Source of the DNA: Candidatus Howiella intestinavium
Lineage (GTDB): Bacteria; Bacillota; Clostridia; Oscillospirales; Acutalibacteraceae
Direction of reading: 5' to 3'
DNA length: 51,024 bases
Assembly: GCA_904420585.1 (NCBI GenBank)
Contig: CAJFVX010000043.1
Coordinates: forward strand, 1 to 51,024
Shown: positions 43,363 to 51,024 of the stretch, one piece after another
Numbering within the stretch: the stretch's first letter is position 1
Layout: every line of letters starts with the position of its first letter
Notes under the pieces: generated by a model
Told to the model about the DNA's origin: nothing
Databases searched by the model: none
What the model saw: the letters and a program-made list of their open reading frames with translations, nothing else
Position numbers and translations under genes: made by a program

Positions 43363-43391
43363 TTGACAGAATTCGCCGAATGAAGTATGAT
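43363..43391 (+). promoter_or_regulatory. Promoter of the AbrB-type gene
   Basis: Consensus TTGACA (43363-43368), a 17-base spacer and TATGAT (43386-43391). The spacer contains the palindrome ATTCGCCGAAT (43371-43381), a possible operator. A TATAAT box on the minus strand near 43328-43323 may serve spmA. Confidence 0.7.
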
Positions 43392-43449
43392 AAGGTTGTT
43401 GAAGCAATAGACTCCGCCAAATCACACCGAATAACAGGAGGCAAAAAAT

Positions 43450-43698
43450 ATGAAATCGATAGGAATTTTACGTAAGGTTGACGAACTGGGACGCATTGTC
43501 ATCCCCAAGGAGCTGCGCAAAAAGTTTGGGATTACGGATAATGTGGACTATTTCGAAATCTCTGTGGAAGGGGATACCATCCTCTTGAAAAAGTATGAAC
43601 CCGGCTGCGTTTTATGCGGGGGTACGGAGGGCCTGGTGGAAGTGGACGGCCGTGAAATCTGCGCCGCCTGCCGGGCAAAAATCAAAAATATAGGGTGA
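43450..43698 (+). CDS. AbrB-family regulator with C-terminal zinc ribbon
   Basis: An 82-residue transition-state-type regulator. Residues 1-48 are the AbrB/SpoVT swapped-hairpin DNA-binding domain (MKSIGILRKVDELGRIVIPKELRKKFGI). The tail CVLCGGTEGLVEVDGREICAACRAKI forms a four-cysteine zinc ribbon in place of the usual AbrB oligomerisation tail, a form found in many clostridia. AGGAGG is 8 bases before the ATG. It likely tunes stationary-phase or sporulation genes, and itself through the palindrome in its promoter; targets are unknown. Confidence 0.92.
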   Translation: MKSIGILRKVDELGRIVIPKELRKKFGITDNVDYFEISVEGDTILLKKYEPGCVLCGGTEGLVEVDGREICAACRAKIKNIG

Positions 43699-43864
43699 CG
43701 GGGCCCTTCGAACAATCGGCTGGCGGCCGTCCCCGCAAAAATCTATTTTAAGCCTATGGCGGACGGCTGGGCAGCTATCCGGACAGGCCGGAACGATTTT
43801 CAACGGCTCTGCGGGCCTGACCCGTCGTTTCTATTGTTGCAATACGAATAAACATAAAAATATA
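43699..43864 (+). other. Intergenic region with paired segments, no gene seen
   Basis: Holds GCCGTCC (43727-43733) pairing with GGACGGC (43763-43769), CAGGCC pairing with GGCCTG (about 43784 and 43812), and an AACG/CGTT outer pair, before the terminator at 43865. The order suggests a structured 3' UTR or small RNA. I matched it to no known riboswitch class. Confidence 0.3.
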
Positions 43865-43895
43865 CGCCGGCGCAAGGCAGCTCCGGCGGCTTTTT
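43865..43895 (+). terminator. Terminator downstream of the AbrB-type gene
   Basis: CGCCGG/CCGGCG stem followed by GCTTTTT. Confidence 0.6.
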
Positions 43896-43944
43896 GTTCT
43901 ATGCATAAAACAAAACAAGGGATGCATGGAACCCTCTGCATACT

Positions 43945-43982
43945 AAAAATGCCGGTGCAGGATAAACTGCATCGGCATTTTT
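43945..43982 (-). terminator. Terminator of the ilv operon
   Basis: 14-base arms (43947-43960, 43967-43980, one G-T wobble) with T-runs in both directions; located 16 bases after the ilvC stop. Confidence 0.85.
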
Positions 43983-43998
43983 ATCGTTTGGAAAAGGC

Positions 43999-44994
<996 letters not shown>

Positions 44995-45078
44995 AGTGGA
45001 TTCCTCCCAAAAATAAATTTCTATAGACTCGCGCGGCAATACAGGATTCCTGCGCCGCCGTGCGGATTTATACGGATG

Positions 45079-45624
45079 TCACGCGATATAGGCCGCATCC
45101 TCCGGCCCCTTCTGCCGCTTCTGGCTGCGGGTGACCGCCTCCCCCTTTTCAATGGCGATGGCCCCCGTCCGGACGACCTCCTTGATGCCGTAGGGCTTTA
45201 AGAGGGATTCCAGGGTTTCGGTGCGCTCGGCCGTGTCGGTAAACTCCAATGTCAGGGTGGACTTGGAAACGTCCACAATCCGGGCCCCCATAAGCTCGGC
45301 TATCTTCATCAGCTCCGACCGCCGGGAGGCGGCAAAGCTCACCTTGAAGAAGGTCAGCATCCGGCTGATGTACTTGCCCTCCACCAGGCTCTTGACCTTG
45401 ATGACCGGGATGACCTTGTTCAGCTGCTTTTCAATCTGCTCCACCATATGCTCGTCCCCGTCCACCACAATGGTGATGCGGGAGATGGTGGAATCCTCGG
45501 TTTCGCCCACGGCCAGGGAATCGATGTTGAAGCCCCGGCGGGAGAAAAGCCCCACCACCTTGGAAAGGACGCCGGCGTGGTTCTCCACCATCACCGACAG
45601 GGTTGTTTTCATTGTCTGCTCCAT
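45079..45624 (-). CDS. ilvN: Acetolactate synthase small (regulatory) subunit
   Basis: A 181-residue ACT-domain protein that activates IlvB and mediates valine feedback. The ACT domain (TTLSVMVENHAGVLSKVVGLFSRRGFNIDSLAVG) carries the Asn/His segment involved in valine binding; the C-terminal domain (ASRRSELMKIAELMGARIVDVS) is complete. Possible starts are GTG 45633, ATG 45624 and ATG 45612; I use 45624. It lies 51 bases after ilvB. Confidence 0.94.
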   Translation of the reverse strand: MEQTMKTTLSVMVENHAGVLSKVVGLFSRRGFNIDSLAVGETEDSTISRITIVVDGDEHMVEQIEKQLNKVIPVIKVKSLVEGKYISRMLTFFKVSFAASRRSELMKIAELMGARIVDVSKSTLTLEFTDTAERTETLESLLKPYGIKEVVRTGAIAIEKGEAVTRSQKRQKGPEDAAYIA

Positions 45625-45675
45625 TGCGTTCACTCTCTTCTGACGGGCCTCCGCCCGCCCATGGTTGCTTTATCT

Positions 45676-47301
45676 TTATAAAGAAGGTTCCTTTTCATCC
45701 ACCTGGCATTCCAGCAGGAAGGGGCCGGGGGCGTTCAGCAGGGCTTCTACCGTCCCCTCCGCCTGGGCGTCGGAGGAAATCCGCAGGCCGGGGATGCCGT
45801 AGGCCTCCGCCAGCTTGATAAAGTCGGGGCTGCCGGCCAAATCCACGCCGCTCTGGCGGCCGCCGTAGCCGTTGTCCTGCAGCTCCCGCACCATGCCCAG
45901 CCGGTGGTTGGTCATGACGATAATCTTCAAATCCAGCCCCTGGCAGCAAAGGGTGGCCAGTTCCATAAACTGCATCTGGAAGGAACCGTCCCCGCAGACG
46001 GCCACCACCTGCCGGTCGGGACAGGCCATTTTGGCCCCGATGGCCGCCGGCACCGAATACCCCATGGTACCCATGCCGCCGGAGGTTAAGAACCGCCCTT
46101 TTTTCACCTGGTAGTGGTTGGCCGACCAAATCTGGTTCTGGCCCACGTCGGCCACCAGGATGGAATCCTCCCGCAGCCTGTCCGACAAAAGCCCGATGAG
46201 GGCCTTGGGGTTCACAAGGGAGGTGGAAAAATGCCGGGTATAGGGCTCTTTGGCCGCCATGCAGGCCTGCACCCAATCGGCGGGGCAGGTCACGCCGGCT
46301 TCCCGTACATCCGCCCGCAGCTTTTCCAGCACCAGCTTCAAATCTCCCACAATGGGGATGGCAGCCGGCATATTCTTGCCGATTTCGGCCGGGTCGATAT
46401 CGATATGAATAATCTTGGCGTGTTTGGCAATCTGGTCCGGGGCCGCCATGGCCCGGTCCCCTACCCGCGCGCCGCAGAGCAGGATTAAATCCGCCTGGTG
46501 AATGGCCGTATTGGCCCCCTTCACCCCGTGGGTGCCCAGCATCCCCAGGTTTAAGGGATGGGCGGTGGGCAGGGCGCCGATGCCCATCATGGTGCAGACG
46601 GTGGGAATGCCCGTCTCGTTCACAAGGGCCCGCAGTTCCTCCACAGCCTTTGCCGAGAACACCCCGCCGCCGGCGCAGATAACCGGCCGGCTGGCCTTTT
46701 TTATCGCCTCGGCCGCCCGCTGAATCTGGACGGCGTGGCCGTTTAGGCTGGGCTTATATCCGATGATGTCCACCTTGTCCGGGTAGCTGAACCGCTCTAT
46801 CGACTGCTGCTGGACGTCCACCGGGATGTCGATAAGCACGGGGCCCGGCCGGCCGGTGGAGGCGATGTGGAAGGCCTCCCGGAAGACCCGGGGCAGGTCG
46901 GCCGTGCGTTTGACCAGGTAGCTGTACTTGGTGAAGGGCTCGCAGGCGCCGGTGATGTCTACCTCCTGGAAGACGTCCCGGCCCAGCAGGTCGCTGCGCA
47001 CCTGGCCGGTGATGGCCACGATGGGGATGGAATCCATATAGGCCGAGGCGATGGCGGTGATGAGGTTGGTGGCGCCGGGGCCGGAGGTGACCACGCAGAC
47101 CCCCACCTTTCCCGAGGCCCGGGCGTATCCGCTGGCGGCGTGGCCGGCGTTCTGCTCCTGCCGCACCAGCACGTGGCGGATGGAGCTGTCCCGCAGTGCG
47201 TCGTAAAAGGGGCAGATGGCCGCGCCGGGATATCCGAACAAGACTTTCACGCCCTGTTTTTCCAAACATTTTACCATGATTTCGGCGCCGGTGACGGACA
47301 T
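45676..47301 (-). CDS. ilvB: Acetolactate synthase large (catalytic) subunit
   Basis: A 541-residue ThDP- and FAD-dependent enzyme that condenses pyruvate to acetolactate. The catalytic glutamate is in VLVRQEQNAGHAASGYARASG; the acetolactate-type SGPGATNLITAIASAYMDSIP follows; the ThDP motif GDGSFQMQ...NN-like segment is at about 440-470 (CGDGSFQMQFMELATLCCQGLDLKIIVMTNHRLGMV). The biosynthetic type is supported by the coupled ilvN. ATG 47301 has AAGGAAGGGG upstream; 38 further open codons lack a site. Confidence 0.96.
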   Translation of the reverse strand: MSVTGAEIMVKCLEKQGVKVLFGYPGAAICPFYDALRDSSIRHVLVRQEQNAGHAASGYARASGKVGVCVVTSGPGATNLITAIASAYMDSIPIVAITGQVRSDLLGRDVFQEVDITGACEPFTKYSYLVKRTADLPRVFREAFHIASTGRPGPVLIDIPVDVQQQSIERFSYPDKVDIIGYKPSLNGHAVQIQRAAEAIKKASRPVICAGGGVFSAKAVEELRALVNETGIPTVCTMMGIGALPTAHPLNLGMLGTHGVKGANTAIHQADLILLCGARVGDRAMAAPDQIAKHAKIIHIDIDPAEIGKNMPAAIPIVGDLKLVLEKLRADVREAGVTCPADWVQACMAAKEPYTRHFSTSLVNPKALIGLLSDRLREDSILVADVGQNQIWSANHYQVKKGRFLTSGGMGTMGYSVPAAIGAKMACPDRQVVAVCGDGSFQMQFMELATLCCQGLDLKIIVMTNHRLGMVRELQDNGYGGRQSGVDLAGSPDFIKLAEAYGIPGLRISSDAQAEGTVEALLNAPGPFLLECQVDEKEPSL

Positions 47302-47386
47302 GCAAACCCCTTCCTTTCTATCCGGAAATTCCCCGCCGGCCGCGCCTTCCGGGCCGCCGGTGCCGGGACATTTTTTATTACAGGTT

Positions 47387-47415
47387 ATGATATAACATTC
47401 CGGCGGCGATGTCAA
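47387..47415 (-). promoter_or_regulatory. Promoter of the ilv operon
   Basis: Consensus TTGACA (47415-47410), a 17-base spacer and TATCAT (47392-47387) on the minus strand. The leader is about 80 bases and shows no T-box or leader-peptide attenuator. Confidence 0.7.
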
Positions 47416-47423
47416 TGTTCTAC

Positions 47424-47453
47424 TTGACTTTATCCTATGGGGATGGATAATAT
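47424..47453 (+). promoter_or_regulatory. Divergent promoter of the DUF815 gene with dyad
   Basis: TTGACT (47424-47429), an 18-base spacer and TAATAT (47448-47453). A dyad TTATCC-N9-GGATAA at 47430-47450 sits in the spacer, eight bases from the ilv -35 box. Confidence 0.5.
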
Positions 47454-47543
47454 AATTTTAGCTAGATTTGCAGAATACGCCGGGGGAAAAACCCATTTTT
47501 CCCCTTCTTTCCCGGCGGATAAAGGAAAGGAAGGATACCCCTT

Positions 47544-48806
47544 ATGTCCCCTGCGGAACCCATGAACATAGACAGCTTGCGCCTGCGGCTTTCCGGCCTT
47601 TCGGTTTACCGCGGCGTAGTCGAGCAGCCCCTGCCCGCCGCCTTTTTGCGGCTGGTTCTCACCCCCTGCCCCGACCGGTACGCCCTGGCCGCCGCCTTTG
47701 CCGGCGTCTTCGCCGCCTGCGCCGGGGCCGGCTGCACCGAAAATGCGGCGGCCGAGATGGAAAAGGCCGTCCTGCGGGACGACAACCCCTATACCCGCCT
47801 GCTGGCCGCCGGCAAAACCCCGCCGGAGTCCCTGGAACGGGCGGCCCTAATGGATATGGCCGCCCTGAAGGAACTGGCCCTTCTGGACCCGCTCCAGCTG
47901 CTGGCCGCCCTCTCCCCCGAAGCGGCGGCCGACGCCCCTTCCCTGCCCCTGTGGCAGCCGGGAGAGCCCGGTCCCCTCTTCTCCCTTGCCGACGACGAAA
48001 GCCGCCGGGCCTTTCTTTCGGATTATCACCGCCGGCAGGGCTGCGGCATCTACACCGCATACGCCGCCTTTCTCTGGGAGGGCGGCATGACCCCCATCGC
48101 CCATGCCGACCCCATCCGGCTGGAGGATTTAAAGGGGTACGAGCTGCCCCGGCAGAAGGTCATCGAGAACACCGAGAACTTCCTAAAGGGCTACCCGGCC
48201 TCCAACATGCTGCTCTACGGCGACAGGGGGACGGGCAAGTCCTCCACCGTCCACGCCATCCTCAACCGGTACCGCTCGGAGGGCCTGCGGATGCTGGAGC
48301 TGCCCAAGGAGGGCCTGCGGGAGCTGCCCCGGATTTCGGAAGCCCTTGGGAACCTGCCGCTGAAATTTATTGTCTTTATCGACGACCTCTCCTTCGACCA
48401 GGCCGACGACAGCTTCGGGGCCCTGAAGGCCGTGCTGGAGGGCTCCCTCTCCGCCCGGCCGGACAACCTGCTGCTTTACGCCACCTCCAACCGCCGCCAC
48501 CTGGTGCGGGAGAACCACAGCGACCGGCAGGGGGACGAGGTCCACGCCGCCGACACCATGCAGGAGCAGCTGTCCCTCTCCGACCGGTTCGGCATCACCG
48601 TCACCTTCCTAAACCCCGGCCGGGCCCAGTTCTACGAAATTCTGGACGGCATGGCCGCCGACCGGAAGCTGGACATCTCCCCCGACGCCCTCCACGCGGC
48701 GGCCGAGCGGTGGGCCCTGTCCCGGGGCGGCCGCTCCCCCCGGGTGGCCCGGCAGTTTATGGATTTCGCCCAGTCCCGCCTGCTGCGGGGCCTGCCCCTG
48801 GATTAG
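47544..48806 (+). CDS. DUF815 family AAA+ ATPase
   Basis: A 420-residue ATP-binding protein of the DUF815 family. The first ~170 residues are a variable helical region. The ATPase core follows: GYELPRQKVIENTENFLKGYPASNMLLYGDRGTGKSS (Walker A near 226-233), FIVFIDDLSF (Walker B), LYATSNRRHL (sensor 1, with the SNRRH signature), and HAADTMQEQLSLSDRFG. The family is broadly conserved in bacteria and has no settled function. AAGGA is upstream of the ATG. It lies 17 bases from the binding-protein gene, which has its own ribosome site. Confidence 0.88.
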   Translation: MSPAEPMNIDSLRLRLSGLSVYRGVVEQPLPAAFLRLVLTPCPDRYALAAAFAGVFAACAGAGCTENAAAEMEKAVLRDDNPYTRLLAAGKTPPESLERAALMDMAALKELALLDPLQLLAALSPEAAADAPSLPLWQPGEPGPLFSLADDESRRAFLSDYHRRQGCGIYTAYAAFLWEGGMTPIAHADPIRLEDLKGYELPRQKVIENTENFLKGYPASNMLLYGDRGTGKSSTVHAILNRYRSEGLRMLELPKEGLRELPRISEALGNLPLKFIVFIDDLSFDQADDSFGALKAVLEGSLSARPDNLLLYATSNRRHLVRENHSDRQGDEVHAADTMQEQLSLSDRFGITVTFLNPGRAQFYEILDGMAADRKLDISPDALHAAAERWALSRGGRSPRVARQFMDFAQSRLLRGLPLD

Positions 48807-48823
48807 AGAAAGGAAGCGGGTTT

Positions 48824-49762
48824 ATGCATAATTTGCGGAAGATAACGCGCCTGGCGGCGGCAGGGCTGGCCCTTGCCCTCCTCTGCTGCCTGTTTGCCGG
48901 GGGCTGCGATAATAAGAAGGAAGAGGCTGCGGCCTCTTCCACCCCCGAATTTCCCGTCACGGCCGGGGGCGTGACCCTGGAAGAAGCCCCCGGCCGGGTT
49001 GTCTGCCTGGCGCCGGCCATATACGAGGCCCTGGAGGAGCTGGGAGCCACCGCCTCCCTGGTGGGGGTGGGCGCGGGTATCGACGCCGGCGGCCTGCCCG
49101 CTCTCGGCTCCCCGGCCCTGCCCGATGTGGAGGCCATTATCGGCCTGTCCCCCGACCTTATCCTCACAAGCGCCCAGCCGGATAGCACCGATGCCGACAG
49201 CCTGGCCCTTCAGGAAATCCCCGTGGCGGTCATCCCCTCCCCCTTGCGGTATGGGGAATTGGAGGACTATTATCAGCAGATTTCCGTGCTTATCAGCGGC
49301 AGCCAGACCGGGGCAGCCAACGCGGCCCGCACGGCGGAACGCCTTGGCACGGAGGCCGGGGCCGCAGCCGGGGCGGCCGCCGGAAAGACGCCGGTAAAAA
49401 CCGCCCTGCTTTTGGGAGAAGGCCTCTGCGCCGGCGGGGACACCTGGGCCGGAGACCTGCTGGAACTGGCCGGCGGCTCCAACGCCCTTGCGGGTACGGA
49501 GGGCTACGCATACACGACGGACACGCTGACCGCCGCCGCCCCGGAGGCGATTCTCTGCCCTGCCGGCATGGCGGCCTCCCTGCTGGCCGACGAGAGCCTT
49601 GCCGGGATACCCGCCTTACAGGCCGGCCGGGTATATGAAATCGACACTGCCCTGCTGGAGCGGCCGGGGGCCTCCCTTGCGGCGGCGGTGGAGGCAATGG
49701 CAAAAGCCCTGTATCCCGCCGATGCCGGGACGTCTTCATCGGCGCCGGAGACCGTCGAATAA
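48824..49762 (+). CDS. Orphan BtuF/TroA-like solute-binding lipoprotein
   Basis: A 312-residue lipoprotein: MHNLRKITRLAAAGLALALLCCLFAGGC with lipidated C28. The periplasmic-binding fold of the BtuF/FhuD type follows: RVVCLAPAIYEALEELGATASLVGVG, then DVEAIIGLSPDLILTSAQ and IPVAVIPSP, the family core. Ligands are usually iron-siderophore, cobalamin or haem. No permease or ATPase gene is adjacent, so the transporter must lie elsewhere. AAAGGAAG precedes the ATG at 48824; the open frame extends upstream in a shadow of the DUF815 gene. Residues 175-195 are an Ala/Gly-rich loop. Confidence 0.85.
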   Translation: MHNLRKITRLAAAGLALALLCCLFAGGCDNKKEEAAASSTPEFPVTAGGVTLEEAPGRVVCLAPAIYEALEELGATASLVGVGAGIDAGGLPALGSPALPDVEAIIGLSPDLILTSAQPDSTDADSLALQEIPVAVIPSPLRYGELEDYYQQISVLISGSQTGAANAARTAERLGTEAGAAAGAAAGKTPVKTALLLGEGLCAGGDTWAGDLLELAGGSNALAGTEGYAYTTDTLTAAAPEAILCPAGMAASLLADESLAGIPALQAGRVYEIDTALLERPGASLAAAVEAMAKALYPADAGTSSSAPETVE

Positions 49763-49812
49763 GGGCGGTTTTGCGCGTGGTGACAATTTTTCAAACATTT
49801 TACGCGGCTTTC

Positions 49813-49841
49813 TTGTTTTTTATAACCAAATAGAGTATAAT
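49813..49841 (+). promoter_or_regulatory. Promoter of the glycosyltransferase gene
   Basis: TTGTTT (49813-49818), a 17-base spacer and consensus TATAAT (49836-49841). Confidence 0.65.
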
Positions 49842-49876
49842 GAAAGCCACAACAATTATCCAAAGGATGTGACAAC

Positions 49877-50827
49877 ATGGCGGACGTTCTGTATATTGTG
49901 GTCCCCTGTTATAATGAGGAAGAGGTTCTGCCCGAGACGTCGGCCCGCTTAAAGGAGAAGATGTCCGGCCTGATAGCCGCCGGCTCCATTGCGGAAAACA
50001 GCCGGGTGCTCTTTGTCAACGACGGCTCCAGGGACAAGACCTGGCAGATTATCAGCCAGCTCCACGACGCCGACCCCCTGTTCAGCGGTCTGAAGCTCTC
50101 CCGGAACCGGGGGCATCAGAACGCCCTGCTGGCCGGGCTGATGACGGCCAAGCAGTACGCCGACATGGTCATTTCCATGGACGCGGATTTGCAGGACGAC
50201 ATCGACGCCATAGATCAGTTTGTGGCCCGCTACTACGAGGGCAACGACATTGTCTACGGCGTGCGCTCCTCCCGGGCCACGGACACAGCCTTTAAGCGGG
50301 GCACGGCCCAGGGGTTCTACAAATTCATGCGGCTGCTGGGCGTGGACATTGTGGACAACCATGCCGACTACCGGCTCATGAGCAAGCGGGCCTTGGAGGC
50401 CCTGTCCCAGTATTCGGAGGTCAATATCTTCCTGCGGGGCATCGTCCCCCAGCTGGGCTTCCCCACCGCCATTGTGACCTATGAGCGGAAGGAACGCTTC
50501 GCCGGCGAGTCCAAGTACCCCCTGAAAAAGATGCTCTCCTTCGCCTTCGACGGCATCACCTCCTTCAGCGTCAAGCCCATCCGGTTTGTGACGGTTCTGG
50601 GGATTGTGCTCTTTATCTTCAGCCTGTTTATGCTGATTTACGCCCTGATCACCAAAATCCTGGGCCACACGGTGGCCGGCTGGTCCACCCTTATGGGTTC
50701 CATTTGGATGATCGGCGGCATCCAGCTGCTCTGCTTAGGGCTCATCGGGGAGTATGTGGGCAAGGTGTACAGCGAGGTCAAACGCCGGCCCCGGTATATC
50801 ATCGAAAGCTTTTTGAATGAGGAATAA
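49877..50827 (+). CDS. GT2 glycosyltransferase with membrane anchor (GtrB/CsbB-like)
   Basis: A 316-residue membrane glycosyltransferase. The GT-A domain (residues 1-225) has VVPCYNEEEVLPET, the nucleotide-binding FVNDGSRDKTW, the DxD-like MDADLQDD, and DYRLMSKRALEAL with RGIVPQLGF. Two C-terminal membrane segments (about 236-260, 268-300) hold the polyprenyl-phosphate site. Such GtrB/CsbB/YkcC enzymes load undecaprenyl phosphate with glucose or GlcNAc for wall or lipid decoration; galU upstream could supply UDP-glucose. GGATGTG precedes the ATG at 49877. No partner flippase or GtrC-type transferase lies in the window. Confidence 0.9.
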   Translation: MADVLYIVVPCYNEEEVLPETSARLKEKMSGLIAAGSIAENSRVLFVNDGSRDKTWQIISQLHDADPLFSGLKLSRNRGHQNALLAGLMTAKQYADMVISMDADLQDDIDAIDQFVARYYEGNDIVYGVRSSRATDTAFKRGTAQGFYKFMRLLGVDIVDNHADYRLMSKRALEALSQYSEVNIFLRGIVPQLGFPTAIVTYERKERFAGESKYPLKKMLSFAFDGITSFSVKPIRFVTVLGIVLFIFSLFMLIYALITKILGHTVAGWSTLMGSIWMIGGIQLLCLGLIGEYVGKVYSEVKRRPRYIIESFLNEE

Positions 50828-50844
50828 GGGGTTTGCCCCTATTG

Positions 50845-50879
50845 AAAAACGGATCGGCCGGCCGGCCGATCCGTTTTTT
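50845..50879 (+). terminator. Intrinsic terminator of the glycosyltransferase gene
   Basis: A long near-perfect palindrome with ACGGATCGGCC arms followed by TTTTTT. Confidence 0.85.
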
Positions 50880-50903
50880 ATCTTCCCGGATTTGCGGTGG
50901 CAC

Positions 50904-50940
50904 AAAAAAGCCGCACAGCTGGGAAAAACAGCTGTGCGGC
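50904..50940 (-). terminator. Intrinsic terminator of a minus-strand gene right of the window
   Basis: 11-base arms GCCGCACAGCT and AGCTGTGCGGC (910-920, 930-940 of 50 kb) with TTTTTT on the minus strand at 50909-50904. A minus frame with a stop at 50948-50946 stays open to the window edge (about 25 codons) but shows no recognisable sequence; the gene itself lies outside or is unresolved. The last ~80 bases hold no other feature. Confidence 0.75.
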
Positions 50941-51024
50941 AAATGCTAACGCCACATAAGGCAGTAATTTAAAACAACATTGAAATATACTTTACGGGCA
51001 ATAGCAAAGGCAAGAGACAGCGTA

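Noticed and set aside
43715-43780. Cyclic-di-GMP riboswitch
   Set aside because: A GCAAA...AAGCCTATGGC stretch loosely recalls GEMM, but the conserved receptor and helix order are missing.
45002-47543. T-box or leader-peptide attenuator for the ilv operon
   Set aside because: The 80-base leader holds no AGGGTGGNACCGCG element, no Leu/Val/Ile-rich peptide and no antiterminator-terminator pair.
47468-48823. Long upstream part of the frame that ends in the solute-binding protein
   Set aside because: It overlaps the DUF815 gene in another frame and has Arg/Pro/Gly-rich shadow composition; the lipoprotein signal and ribosome site fix the start at 48824.
50946-51023. Partial minus-strand gene at the right edge
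   Set aside because: About 25 open codons end at a TAG just before a terminator, but the length is too short to support a call.

Overview
The window is GC-rich (third codon positions are overwhelmingly G or C) and reads as a chromosomal segment of an anaerobic, endospore-lineage Firmicute, most likely a gut Oscillospiraceae/Ruminococcaceae-type bacterium. The reasons are a six-gene Rnf complex in clostridial order, spmA/spmB, an AbrB-type regulator, strong AGGAGG ribosome binding sites, Gram-positive lipoprotein and sortase-type signals, and a bile salt hydrolase that points to the intestine. The taxon is inferred; no rRNA or tRNA gene is present. I see no phage, transposase or CRISPR.

Layout. 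1-143: end of a dispersed hairpin repeat and a terminator from a gene to the left. 144-1301 (-): FucO-type alcohol dehydrogenase, divergent from rnfCDGEAB (1595-6552), the membrane ferredoxin:NAD oxidoreductase that builds an ion gradient. 6569-6779: an array of seven consecutive hairpins. 6847-9762: an Rrf2 regulator followed by metY and cysK (sulfide assimilation), with paired dyads over the metY promoter and a small leader ORF. 9778-10552 (-): RNHCP protein with a long terminator-containing leader. 10835-15702: hisH, hisF, a left-handed beta-helix protein, a Nudix hydrolase, a RING-like/DUF2628 membrane protein and galU. 15747-15836: second, inverted copy of the left-edge repeat. 15952-18670 (-): bile salt hydrolase, a secreted protein and an AraC regulator. 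18847-22993: NPxTG surface protein overlapping a large beta-helix lipoprotein that appears to have lost its stop codon. 22861-25017 (-): foldase-like lipoprotein and metallophosphoesterase. 25309-30065: pth, nucleotidyltransferase, mfd. 30205-39647: glyA, esterase, HD protein, rarA, a YdbS/YdbT-like pair, a beta-propeller-like protein, ComEC-like metallo-beta-lactamase lipoprotein, tcdA, pgeF/yfiH. 39755-41465 (-): ldh and a universal stress protein. 41715-41876: a 53-residue rubredoxin. 42107-43227 (-): spmB, spmA. 43450-43698: AbrB-like regulator. 43999-47301 (-): ilvB-ilvN-ilvC. 47544-50827: DUF815 ATPase, an orphan solute-binding lipoprotein and a GT2 glycosyltransferase.

Physiology. Together the genes describe a fermenter: Rnf recycles reduced ferredoxin to NADH while FucO-type dehydrogenase and lactate dehydrogenase reoxidise NADH. 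Cysteine/homocysteine, histidine and branched-chain amino acid synthesis, C1 metabolism (glyA), transcription-coupled repair (mfd), replication restart (rarA) and tRNA maintenance (tcdA, pth) are core functions. Host-facing functions sit between 15.9 and 22.7 kb. Most of the window is ordinary chromosome; the less explained parts are the hairpin arrays, the control region of metY with its small ORF, the leader of the RNHCP gene, the stop-loss beta-helix gene and several uncharacterised envelope proteins.
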